The notes: generated by a model not told the origin, from the letters alone. A stretch of DNA of 7,486 nucleotides from an uncultured Alphaproteobacteria bacterium (GCA_903959715.1 CAJBXX010000091.1:1-7486), one strand, 5' to 3'; shown: positions 1-6,573, counted from the first letter of the stretch. A program made the numbers and translations.

Positions 1-1626
1 ACTCATGAAATTCATCAAAAAAATTTTCATTTAAAAACTTTATTGCCCGAACAGCAAAAAATTTATGACGAAATTTGTCAAGATTTGAACGGCTCCCAAA
101 CCTTCTTAATCGATGGCGTAACCGGCTCGGGCAAAACCGAAATTTATTTCGCCATTATCGCCGAAATTTTAAAAAAAGACGCCTCTTTACAAATTTTAAT
201 TTTATTACCCGAAATCGCGCTAACCAGCCAATTACTAAGTCGCTTCGAGGAGCAATTTGGTTTTCGTCCGGCACTCTGGCACTCAAAAATTTCCAAAAAA
301 CACAAAAGAGAAATTTATTTTGGCGTAGCTAACGGCACCGTTAAAGTCTTGATTGGAGCGCGTTCATCGCTACTTTTACCTTTCAAAAATTTAGCTTTAA
401 TCGTTATCGATGAAGAGCATGATAGTTCATTTAAACAAGAAGATATTTTTAATTTTCATGCTCGCGATATGGCGATTGTTAAAAGTAAATTAGAAAATTT
501 TCCGATTATTTTATCTTCGGCAACGCCGGCACTTGAAACTTACAGTAACGCCAAAAGTGGTAAATATAAATTATTTTTATTAACGCAAAAATTTGGCACT
601 AAAAATGTCATTGAATTTGTTGATTTGCGTCAAGAGAAAATCGAAAATAATCATATTTTATCACGAAAATTACGCGAAGAAATCGCTAAAAATTTATTAC
701 AAAAAAAACAAAGTTTATTATTTTTAAATCGTCGCGGATATTCTCCAATAACGCTTTGTAAATCTTGTGGTAAAAAATATGATTGCCCAAATTGTGATTT
801 CCATTTAGTGCTTCACAAACATAAAAATTTATTAATTTGTCATCATTGCGGACATCAAGAAAAAATTATCAAAAATTGTAAATATTGCAATGAAGAAAAT
901 TCACTAACAAGCATTGGAACCGGCGTTGAGAAGCTTTTGGAGGAAGTCAAATTTGTTTTCCCCGACGCTAAAATCGCCTCGATAAATAGCGATGATATTA
1001 AAAGTTTTGAAGATGCCGAAAAAATCGTCAAAGATATTTCATGTGGAACAATTGATATAATTATTGGAACGCAAATGATTTCAAAAGGCTATGATTTTGC
1101 CAATTTAAATTTAGTTGGAATTGTCGATGCCGATTCCATGCTTTATTCCTCGGATTTGCGAGCTTTGGAAAGAGCTTATCAAGTTTTTACGCAAGTTATG
1201 GGAAGGGCTGGGCGTCGCGACGAAAGTGGTAAAATTATAATTCAAACTTTCAATCCGCAAAATTTACTTTTTGAAAAAATTGCTCTCGATGACAAAAAAG
1301 ATTTTTATGATTTTGAATTAAATAATCGTCATCAACTAAATTTACCGCCTTTTACACAAATGGCGAGGTTTGAAATTAGTGCGCAAAACGAACAAGAAGC
1401 TAAAAATTTTGCCAAAAATTTATTAAAATATTTTCCAATTAACGATAAAATTGAAGTTTTTGGACCGGCTCCGGCACCGCTTCAAAAGCTCAAAAATCGT
1501 CATCATTTTTTAATTCATTTAAAAGTTGATAAAAAAGTTAATTTACAAAAATTAATTAATGACATAACATCGAAAATTGAAATTCCAAATAAATTTAGAT
1601 TGCGAATAAATATTAATCCTTTTTGA
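1..1626 (+). CDS. priA: Primosomal protein N' (PriA helicase), 5'-truncated by window edge
   Basis: PriA is the superfamily 2 DNA helicase that recognises stalled forks and starts replisome reloading through DnaB. The frame is open from base 1, so the TTG at 43 is not the true start. Roughly 200 N-terminal residues (the 3'-end-binding and winged-helix domains of the family) must lie upstream. Visible in order are the Walker A GVTGSGKT (115-138) and the DEEH Walker B box (409-420). A zinc-binding insertion follows with four Cys-x2-Cys pairs, CKSC, CPNC, CHHC and CKYC (757-888). Then come helicase motif V GTQMISKGYDF (about 1066-1098) and motif VI QVMGRAGRR (1192-1218). The C-terminal domain includes the family's LPPFTQMARF segment. 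All catalytic and zinc residues are intact and the gene ends at TGA 1624-1626. The next gene starts 26 nt later on the same strand and may be cotranscribed. The family call is very secure. Confidence 0.97.
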   Translation, partial: THEIHQKNFHLKTLLPEQQKIYDEICQDLNGSQTFLIDGVTGSGKTEIYFAIIAEILKKDASLQILILLPEIALTSQLLSRFEEQFGFRPALWHSKISKKHKREIYFGVANGTVKVLIGARSSLLLPFKNLALIVIDEEHDSSFKQEDIFNFHARDMAIVKSKLENFPIILSSATPALETYSNAKSGKYKLFLLTQKFGTKNVIEFVDLRQEKIENNHILSRKLREEIAKNLLQKKQSLLFLNRRGYSPITLCKSCGKKYDCPNCDFHLVLHKHKNLLICHHCGHQEKIIKNCKYCNEENSLTSIGTGVEKLLEEVKFVFPDAKIASINSDDIKSFEDAEKIVKDISCGTIDIIIGTQMISKGYDFANLNLVGIVDADSMLYSSDLRALERAYQVFTQVMGRAGRRDESGKIIIQTFNPQNLLFEKIALDDKKDFYDFELNNRHQLNLPPFTQMARFEISAQNEQEAKNFAKNLLKYFPINDKIEVFGPAPAPLQKLKNRHHFLIHLKVDKKVNLQKLINDITSKIEIPNKFRLRININPF

Positions 1627-1652
1627 TTATTTTAATTAAAATTTTATAAAAA

Positions 1653-2204
1653 ATGATCTACAAATTTATCATAAAACTAATTATTTTTATCTTTTTTGTA
1701 AACCCCAATTCTTACTCGCAAAGTCAAGTTGCTGTAGATGTTTCTCAATCTTTTACTAAAATAATTTTGGCAAAAGAGAAGATTACTAAAAAAGATTATA
1801 ATAATTTTTGGGACAAAACCGGTGTTAAATCCAAAGAAGAAAAAATGAATCTAATTTTTACGATGAGAAATAGTTTTTTGCCGGTTCAGGAATATAATAA
1901 AGCGATATGGGAATGTGCCGAAAAATCATGGATTGCCAATCAAGAAATCGATTGCCCCGACATAAAAAAAATTTCAGCGAAGCTTAAAAAAACTTTTTAT
2001 AATTTGGATCAACAAGAAAAACTCGACGAGATGGATAGAGGCTTTAGAGAAATGATAAAAGACTCGGCAAATCGTGTAAAAAAAGAAACAAATCAAAAAA
2101 TTACATTGGAAGATGTTCAAATTGTTAAGAGGGAGACCGTTAGAATATTGGATCGAGCAAGTATAATTCTTCAGCCCGAATTTATGGAAGTTGTTTTTCA
2201 ATAA
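1653..2204 (+). CDS. Predicted secreted protein of unknown function, 183 aa
   Basis: I do not recognise this protein. Residues 1-22 look like a Sec signal peptide: a short basic start, a hydrophobic IIKLIIFIFFV core, then a polar region with a plausible cleavage after NSYS. The mature part is about 160 residues, highly charged and mostly helical in character (for example KIILAKEKITKKDYNNFW, and the KKTFYNLDQQEKLDEM stretch). It has two cysteines, C88 and C101, which could form a disulfide in the periplasm. That would suit the DsbA-like protein encoded further along. The ATG at 1653 directly precedes the signal sequence, which supports this start. No good Shine-Dalgarno sequence is seen in the 26-nt gap after priA. 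The gene converges with the lipoprotein gene, with only 13 nt between the stops. It is probably a real gene given its length and signal peptide, but its function is open. Confidence 0.8.
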   Translation: MIYKFIIKLIIFIFFVNPNSYSQSQVAVDVSQSFTKIILAKEKITKKDYNNFWDKTGVKSKEEKMNLIFTMRNSFLPVQEYNKAIWECAEKSWIANQEIDCPDIKKISAKLKKTFYNLDQQEKLDEMDRGFREMIKDSANRVKKETNQKITLEDVQIVKRETVRILDRASIILQPEFMEVVFQ

Positions 2205-2217
2205 AATATCTTAATTT

Positions 2218-2718
2218 TTATCTAGGAATATAATCAATTGAAAGCAAAGATCCTCTTACGGGAGATTTTTTTTCAACATTATAATAAACATTTAAGTCTT
2301 TCAAAATTATATCCATTTGAGCGGTTTTATTGCCAGAATCTGGTGTGTCGTAAGTAATAATTTGAATGTCATAATCTTTGATATAAATTTGCACATAACC
2401 AAAATCTTTGGGATTAAAAAAACTCGGCAAATCATTTTCTTTAAGATTAAAATTGCGAATTATATTTTCACTATAAAGATTGTTCCATTCGACTTTTACG
2501 ATTCCAAAAAAATCTTTGGAATCGTTGATAATAAAAGATCCGCCCTGAGTCAATCCTGGATTTAATTGCGGAAGATTTAAAGTTTTTTTGGGAAATTTAA
2601 TCGAGATATTTTTTATAATATTCGGACTTAAATTGCTTACATAAATTGTGGGAGCTTCTTTTGGAAAGATTGAGCAAGATGATAATAAAAAAAGCAAAAA
2701 TATAATCAAATTTTTCAT
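2218..2718 (-). CDS. Small predicted lipoprotein of unknown function, 166 aa
   Basis: The N-terminus is a textbook lipoprotein signal: MKN, a run of hydrophobic residues, then the lipobox LSSC with the acylated cysteine at residue 15. The residue after the cysteine is serine, not aspartate, so by the E. coli sorting rule it would go to the outer membrane. The rest (about 150 residues) alternates hydrophobic and polar residues, as in a beta-rich fold (TIYVSNLS, NISIKFPKKTLNLPQL, FGIVKVEWNNLY, FGYVQIYIKDYDIQIITYDT). I recognise no family. Its ATG shares bases with the TGA of the upstream glycosyltransferase in an ATGA overlap (2715-2718). The two are therefore very likely one transcription unit with coupled translation. 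A role in building or exporting surface glycolipid is possible from context only. The alternating pattern also fits many small periplasmic beta-sandwich proteins. Confidence 0.82.
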   Translation of the reverse strand: MKNLIIFLLFLLSSCSIFPKEAPTIYVSNLSPNIIKNISIKFPKKTLNLPQLNPGLTQGGSFIINDSKDFFGIVKVEWNNLYSENIIRNFNLKENDLPSFFNPKDFGYVQIYIKDYDIQIITYDTPDSGNKTAQMDIILKDLNVYYNVEKKSPVRGSLLSIDYIPR

Positions 2719-3500
2719 TTATTTTTTAATGAATTAGCGCGAAAAAGTTCGCGAGTTTTTATGACTTTGGCGAAACGCGATAATGCAAAAATATAACTAT
2801 AAATTACGCCATCAAGACCGTAAATAAAATAACGACGAACAATAAAGGCTTTTAGAAAGCCAACGGTTGGTGCCAAAAAAACTTTTAAATAAGATGGACA
2901 TTTCCCTTTATCAAAAGCATCTTGAGCTTGCATCGAAGAATAGGAATTTATTTTTTCAATCCAATGCGAAAAACTACGAAAAGATTGATGAAAAATAATG
3001 TTTTTTAATTGTAAAATTTGATGTTTTTCAGCGGATTTTAACTCAACCGAATCATGAACTGCACTGTTTTTGAAACCCGCAATGTCTTTGCGATAAAGTC
3101 GAAATTGATTATAAAAATATGCTAATTTTTTCGGACGCTCTTCGAAACGAAATTTATTAACAATTTTAATTTTAAATCCCGCGATATTTTCGGCAATTTT
3201 TTGACTAAAAATTTCAATAATTTCTTGCGCTAATTCGGCGGAAACTTCTTCATCGGCATCAATATTTAATATCCAATTATTGCGACATTTTTGTTCGCCA
3301 AAAATTTTTTGTTGCCCATAGCCATGCCATTGATTAAAATAGGTTTTAGCCCCCAGCGCTTGGCTTATATCAACGGTTTTATCGACGCTTCCAGAATCAA
3401 TAATTATGATTTCATCGGCAAAATTTTTAACCGCTTTGATAATTTTTTCAATGCGATCTTCTTCATTTTTGGCTATAATAAAAACTGAAATTGGGAGCAT
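2715..3500 (-). CDS. Family 2 glycosyltransferase, WaaE/KdtX-like (LPS core type)
   Basis: This is a GT-A fold inverting glycosyltransferase, predicted to transfer a sugar from a nucleotide-sugar donor at the cytoplasmic face of the inner membrane, most likely onto LPS core or a related glycolipid. The opening ISVFIIAKNEEDRIEKII (residues 4-21) and EIIIIDSGSVDKTVDIS (30-46) are the nucleotide-binding half of GT2 enzymes. The metal-binding DxD is at D81-A-D83 in NIDADEEVS. The GAKTYFNQWHGYGQQK segment and the C-terminal half (HQSFRSFSHWIEKINSYSS, then basic-aromatic RRYFIYGLDG) match the WaaE/KdtX-like group. These C-terminal hydrophobic and basic stretches suggest peripheral membrane association. 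At 261 aa the length is normal for the group. The gene starts at ATG 3500-3498 with no clear Shine-Dalgarno sequence and ends overlapping the lipoprotein start. Family membership is secure, but donor and acceptor cannot be read from sequence. Confidence 0.9.
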   Translation of the reverse strand: MLPISVFIIAKNEEDRIEKIIKAVKNFADEIIIIDSGSVDKTVDISQALGAKTYFNQWHGYGQQKIFGEQKCRNNWILNIDADEEVSAELAQEIIEIFSQKIAENIAGFKIKIVNKFRFEERPKKLAYFYNQFRLYRKDIAGFKNSAVHDSVELKSAEKHQILQLKNIIFHQSFRSFSHWIEKINSYSSMQAQDAFDKGKCPSYLKVFLAPTVGFLKAFIVRRYFIYGLDGVIYSYIFALSRFAKVIKTRELFRANSLKNK

Positions 3501-3508
3501 AAATTCTG

Positions 3509-3537
3509 TTGATTTAATTTTTCATCAATAATATATT
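3509..3537 (+). promoter_or_regulatory. Candidate promoter of the dsbA-like/mlaF operon
   Basis: TTGATT (3509-3514) is followed after 17 nt by TATATT (3532-3537), a 4/6 and 5/6 match to the sigma-70 boxes with ideal spacing. Transcription would start near 3544, leaving a leader of about 48 nt before the ATG at 3592. The -10 box overlaps that of the candidate promoter on the opposite strand, so the two could not be occupied at once. Confidence 0.35.
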
Positions 3538-3556
3538 TTTTTAAAAATATATTCAA
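3528..3556 (-). promoter_or_regulatory. Candidate promoter of the glycosyltransferase-lipoprotein unit
   Basis: Read on the minus strand, TTGAAT (3556-3551) lies 17 nt before TATTAT (3533-3528). This is a reasonable sigma-70 pair, with 4/6 and 5/6 matches to consensus. It predicts transcription starting near 3521, about 20 nt before the glycosyltransferase ATG. In such A+T-rich DNA, chance matches are common, so this is a proposal. Confidence 0.35.
3530..3553. repeat. 24-bp A+T inverted repeat in the divergent promoter region
   Basis: AATATATTTTT (3530-3540) and AAAAATATATT (3543-3553) are perfect inverted arms around a 2-nt spacer. They overlap both candidate -10 boxes, a typical operator position. 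The arms contain only A and T, so chance origin in this composition cannot be excluded. A second inverted repeat, AATTTATTT (3555-3563) / AAATAAATT (3568-3576) with a 4-nt spacer, follows directly. Confidence 0.4.
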
Positions 3557-3591
3557 TTTATTTTTTCAAATAAATTTTACCAAATTAACTT

Positions 3592-4371
3592 ATGAAAAAT
3601 AACTCAAAGAAAAAAATTATTGTTTTGCTTTCGATTGTCCTTTTGATCGGATTCGGAGCTTTGGTTGTCAATAATTACAAAACCAAAACCTCATTTAAAT
3701 ATGCAAGTCAAAGTGCCGATGAATTAAAGCCCGAACAAAACTCGCAAGACCCCGTCAATCAAGCGGTGATAGATGATGCCAAAAATCAAGAAGAAGCGCG
3801 TAAAAACAGTGAATTGCTCAAAATTTTACCCGAAGATTATGTTCTTGGCGATAAAAATGCTCCAGTTGTTTTCATCGAATATGCTTCTCTCTCTTGCCCG
3901 CATTGTGCTTCTTTTGTGCGTGAATCTTTTGAGAAAATTAAAACCGAATATGTCGATAATGGAAAAGTCGCTTTTATTTTCAGAAATTTTCCACTAAATC
4001 ATCCCGCTCTCGCTGGTGCCATGGTGAGCGAATGTGCCGCTAAAAATAGTCAAAATCCAAGTGAAAAATATTATAGTGCCACTAAAATTTTGTTCAAAAC
4101 CCAAGATAATTGGGCGTTTGATCAAAAATTTATTGAAAAGCTTGAGGCAATTTTTAAGCTTGATGGCATGAGTTCCGAAGCTTTCAACTCTTGCGTCAAC
4201 GATAAATCTTTGCAAGAAAAAATTTTAAAACATCGTATGGAAGTTGCTAAATCACTTTTCATAAAATCGACGCCAAGTTTTTTTGTCAATGGCGAAATTT
4301 CCGAAGGTTATGTTGATTATTTAACACTTAAAAAACTTATCGATAAAAAATTAGAAGAGGCTAAAAAATAA
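3592..4371 (+). CDS. Membrane-anchored DsbA-like thiol:disulfide oxidoreductase, 259 aa
   Basis: This is a periplasmic thioredoxin-fold protein predicted to form or rearrange disulfides in exported proteins. Residues 1-8 are basic (KNNSKKK). Residues 9-27 are one hydrophobic helix, without an obvious cleavage site, so it is probably an uncleaved inner-membrane anchor. A charged linker (about 30-80) leads to the thioredoxin domain from LPEDYVLGDKNAPVVFIEY onward. The active site is C102-P-H-C105, the redox pair typical of DsbA. The cis-proline loop is TPSFFVNG with P228. A helical insertion lies between them, as in the DsbA/BdbD/Thioredoxin_4 group. Two further cysteines (C148, C201) could make a structural disulfide, as in some alphaproteobacterial DsbA-like proteins. 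The stop is 3 nt before mlaF, so the two are almost certainly cotranscribed. Oxidase versus isomerase activity cannot be fixed from sequence, though CPHC favours oxidase. Confidence 0.93.
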   Translation: MKNNSKKKIIVLLSIVLLIGFGALVVNNYKTKTSFKYASQSADELKPEQNSQDPVNQAVIDDAKNQEEARKNSELLKILPEDYVLGDKNAPVVFIEYASLSCPHCASFVRESFEKIKTEYVDNGKVAFIFRNFPLNHPALAGAMVSECAAKNSQNPSEKYYSATKILFKTQDNWAFDQKFIEKLEAIFKLDGMSSEAFNSCVNDKSLQEKILKHRMEVAKSLFIKSTPSFFVNGEISEGYVDYLTLKKLIDKKLEEAKK

Positions 4372-4374
4372 TTA

Positions 4375-5139
4375 ATGAGCGAAAAAATATCGATTCAAAA
4401 TCTCGTCAAAAATTTTGACGATAAAGAAGTTTTGCGAGGAGTAAATCTAAAAGTTAACAAAGGTGAGTCTTTAGTTGTTTTGGGTGGTTCGGGAAGCGGA
4501 AAATCGGTGCTTATAAAAATTATTGCAACGCTGATTTTGCCTAGTTCGGGAAGTATTAAAATCGATGGCGAAGAAGTTTCAAACATTAAAGAAAAACAAC
4601 GCGATAAATTGATGGAGAAGTTCGGATTCTTATTTCAAGGTGGTGCCCTTTTTGATTCGCTTTCGGTTTGGGAAAATGTGGCTTTTCGCTTGATTCATCA
4701 TCAAAAAATGTCGAAAATTGATGCTAGAAAAATTGCGATTACTAAACTTAATGCCGTCGGCCTGAGCGAAAAAACCGCAGATTTATTGCCTTCGGAGCTT
4801 TCGGGCGGAATGCAAAAACGCGTTTCATTAGCGAGAGCAATCGCCACTAATCCCGAAATAATTTTTTTCGATGAGCCAACCACTGGGCTTGACCCAATCA
4901 TGGCGGATGTTATCAATAATTTAATTATCGCCAACTCCAAAGAGCTCGGGGCTACAACCATCACCATCACTCACGACATGCATTCGGCACGCAAAATTTC
5001 CGACAAAGTCGCCATGCTTTATGAGGGAAAAATAATCTGGTGCGATTCAATTAAAAATCTCGATAATTCTAATAATCCTTTTGTTGGTCAATTCATTAAT
5101 GGTCGCGCTGAAGGACCAATAAACTTTTTGAAGAAATAA
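4375..5139 (+). CDS. mlaF: MlaF-type ABC transporter ATPase (phospholipid trafficking)
   Basis: This is the cytoplasmic ATPase of the Mla-type MCE transport system, which moves phospholipids between the inner and outer membranes with the permease MlaE and the substrate-binding MlaD. All ABC motifs are intact: Walker A GGSGSGKS (37-44), Q-loop at Q88, signature LSGGM (142-146), Walker B IIFFDE (162-167), D-loop GLDP and H-loop H200. The stretch FQGGALFDSLSVWENVAF and the C-terminal QFINGRAEGPI tail are hallmarks of the MlaF/Mkl subfamily and separate it from other importers. The length (254 aa) is close to the family norm. The start is ATG 4375, 3 nt after the dsbA-like stop. A purine-rich AGAAGAGG (4353-4360) inside the preceding gene could serve as ribosome binding site. 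No mlaE or mlaD is in the window, so the partners must be encoded elsewhere. Subfamily confidence is high. Confidence 0.94.
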   Translation: MSEKISIQNLVKNFDDKEVLRGVNLKVNKGESLVVLGGSGSGKSVLIKIIATLILPSSGSIKIDGEEVSNIKEKQRDKLMEKFGFLFQGGALFDSLSVWENVAFRLIHHQKMSKIDARKIAITKLNAVGLSEKTADLLPSELSGGMQKRVSLARAIATNPEIIFFDEPTTGLDPIMADVINNLIIANSKELGATTITITHDMHSARKISDKVAMLYEGKIIWCDSIKNLDNSNNPFVGQFINGRAEGPINFLKK

Positions 5140-5158
5140 TTTTTTTAACTTAAAAAAA
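5140..5158 (+). terminator. Weak A+T hairpin after mlaF
   Basis: TTTTTTTA (5140-5147) and TAAAAAAA (5151-5158) can pair across a 3-nt loop immediately after the mlaF stop. With no G or C the stem would be unstable, and no separate U-tract follows on the plus strand. It may serve as a poor terminator or be compositional noise. Confidence 0.2.
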
Positions 5159-5162
5159 ATAT

Positions 5163-5190
5163 TTGATAAATTAAAAAATATATCAATAAT
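5163..5190 (+). promoter_or_regulatory. Candidate promoter of the Panacea/membrane-protein pair
   Basis: TTGATA (5163-5168, 5/6 to the -35 consensus) and AATAAT (5185-5190, 5/6 to -10) are separated by 16 nt, the best promoter-like pair in this gap. Transcription would start near 5197, giving a leader of about 48 nt. The -35 box is one arm of a hexamer inverted repeat, TTGATA / TATCAA (5163-5168 and 5181-5186), so a repressor site could overlap the promoter. Confidence 0.4.
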
Positions 5191-5219
5191 TTAACCAATG
5201 AATTAGACTAAAATTCATT

Positions 5220-5237
5220 TTAATTAAATTTAATTAA
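5220..5237. repeat. 18-bp perfect palindrome upstream of the Panacea gene
   Basis: TTAATTAAATTTAATTAA reads the same on both strands and ends 7 nt before the Panacea ATG, where a ribosome binding site would normally be. No Shine-Dalgarno sequence is visible there. It could be an autoregulatory operator, or could fold in the leader RNA and limit translation. It contains only A and T, so chance is a real alternative. Confidence 0.4.
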
Positions 5238-5244
5238 TACATCT

Positions 5245-5799
5245 ATGATAAACCGCCGAGCCAGATATACCGCAGCTCATATTGCTAATTACATATTGCG
5301 ATATTTTCATGTTAACAAGAAAGAAATTACTCATCTTAAATTACAAAAATTATTATATATCGCTTATGGTTGGAATTTAGTTTTAAACAAAGAGCATCCT
5401 CGATTATTTGATGAATCAATTCAAGCATGGAAGCTTGGGCCCGTAATTCCTTCGGTGTATTATTACTATAAAAATAAAAAGGAAATTGGAGATGAAGATT
5501 ATATTTTTAGCTATGGCGATGAAAATTTTGTAGAATCAATTCCAAGCAAAATTCCAGTTATAGATAAAAATGATGACCAAACTTTAAAAATTGTAAACGC
5601 AGTAATTGAAAAATATAAAGATGTTAATGCTTCTGATTTAGTTAAGCGTCTTCATGAAGAAAATTCTCCTTGGTATAAAACTTATAATAAGGGTGGTCAA
5701 GCTAGGGGTATAAATCAGCCACTAGATGATTACGATATTATTGAAAGATCAACTCCTGTAATTAAAGAATTTTTTAGAGAAAAAATTAAAAATCAATAA
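5245..5799 (+). CDS. Panacea-domain protein (SocA/GepA-like), putative antitoxin, 184 aa
   Basis: This protein belongs to the Panacea family (formerly DUF4065), known from the antitoxin/proteolysis adaptor SocA of Caulobacter and from phage GepA-like proteins. Panacea domains are established as antitoxin modules that neutralise many unrelated toxins by direct binding. The family hallmarks are visible: an N-terminal helix AAHIANYILRYF, the core motif LKLQKLLYIAYGW (31-43), IQAWKLGPVIPSVYYYYK (59-76), and the C-terminal LHEENSPWYKTYN (137-149). The domain fills the whole 184 residues, with no extra toxin or DNA-binding domain fused. The start at ATG 5245 fits the domain boundary. A membrane-protein gene begins 27 nt downstream in the same direction, the usual antitoxin-first layout. 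An antitoxin role is inferred from family plus context. Other Panacea proteins act in phage modules without a known toxin. Confidence 0.9.
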   Translation: MINRRARYTAAHIANYILRYFHVNKKEITHLKLQKLLYIAYGWNLVLNKEHPRLFDESIQAWKLGPVIPSVYYYYKNKKEIGDEDYIFSYGDENFVESIPSKIPVIDKNDDQTLKIVNAVIEKYKDVNASDLVKRLHEENSPWYKTYNKGGQARGINQPLDDYDIIERSTPVIKEFFREKIKNQ

Positions 5800-5826
5800 A
5801 ATTTAAAAATAATCACCACTATTGTT

Positions 5827-6525
5827 ATGTCAAATACTACCGAAAAAAAATTTTCACAAGATATTAAGATAGAGTTGCAAGATTTTAATAATAATTCACC
5901 CTCCGAAATAGGATTTTCACAAGCTGAGAATAGTAAAATTTTTGGCATTCTTGATAATCATGAAAAAAAACAACGCATTGATCAAAAAGATTATTTATTT
6001 TATTGGATAATTAGCATTTGCAATAAGTTTCTTATTGGGGTTTCTTTGGTTTTTTGCATGTTTATGTTTGAATTTGAAAAGGATTTGATTGAAACCGAGA
6101 ATTTTTTTAATCTCGTTTATCTTGTATTTTTAATAATTATTTTGTGTTTAGCGTTATTTTGGAAAAAAATTTTTGAATTACATAAATTTATTTTTAAAGT
6201 AATAGAGCCCTCTAAATTAAAAAAGAACAAAGAAAAGCAAACAAAAGAAGAGAAAATAGAAGAGCAAATAGAAGAAAAATCGGCGAAAGCGACAATAAAA
6301 TTGATAAAAATAATATTTTACACAACTGCCATCGCATTTTTTTATTTGAGCATAAATAAAATATTCATCGTTCGAGAGGATATAAAAGAGGCACAGCCAA
6401 TAATTATCGCTCTTATAACTTCAACGACCAGCACTGTAATTGGACTGCCAGCAATTGTTGCAATGGCGATTTTTAGAAGTGAAAAAAAGAAGAAAAAACA
6501 AAAAGAGAGTGATATTTTTGATTAA
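5827..6525 (+). CDS. Four-helix membrane protein, putative toxin or effector partner, 232 aa
   Basis: I do not recognise a named family. The protein has a polar N-terminal stretch of about 55 residues, then four predicted membrane segments: about 57-80, 94-112, 159-180 and 191-216. Between the second and third pair lies a strongly charged, probably coiled-coil linker (128-156, rich in K and E). The last segment is unusual: it contains the small-residue run ITSTTSTVIGLPAIV and is followed by a lysine-rich tail (KKKKKQK). Both ends and the central linker should face the same side, and positive charge after helix 4 predicts the cytoplasm. The gene follows the Panacea gene by 27 nt with no terminator between, so the two are likely cotranscribed. 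A membrane-acting toxin held in check by the Panacea protein is the natural hypothesis, but nothing in the sequence proves toxicity. No ribosome binding site is apparent. Confidence 0.8.
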   Translation: MSNTTEKKFSQDIKIELQDFNNNSPSEIGFSQAENSKIFGILDNHEKKQRIDQKDYLFYWIISICNKFLIGVSLVFCMFMFEFEKDLIETENFFNLVYLVFLIIILCLALFWKKIFELHKFIFKVIEPSKLKKNKEKQTKEEKIEEQIEEKSAKATIKLIKIIFYTTAIAFFYLSINKIFIVREDIKEAQPIIIALITSTTSTVIGLPAIVAMAIFRSEKKKKKQKESDIFD

Positions 6526-6573
6526 CTTTCAGCCAGAAATTTTAAAAAAAATCGGTGATAAGCTTTGAAAAAG

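Noticed and set aside
680..1440. Recurring AAAAATTTATTA strings in priA as dispersed repeats
   Set aside because: They encode common Lys/Asn/Leu codons (KNLL-type) in a gene with strong A/T codon bias and vary outside the core, so they are compositional.
43..1626. priA as a shortened protein starting at TTG 43
   Set aside because: The same frame is open through base 1 and the PriA N-terminal domains are missing, so the gene is cut by the window edge, not truly shortened.
2205..2217. Bidirectional terminator between the convergent secreted-protein and lipoprotein genes
   Set aside because: The 13-nt gap and flanks give only an imperfect A/T pairing (TAAAAT with ATTTTTA), too weak to call.
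6526..6573. Terminator between the membrane-protein gene and the tRNA
   Set aside because: There are A/T runs and a 4-bp TTTC/GAAA stem around AGCCA, but no stable stem with a following T-run on either strand.
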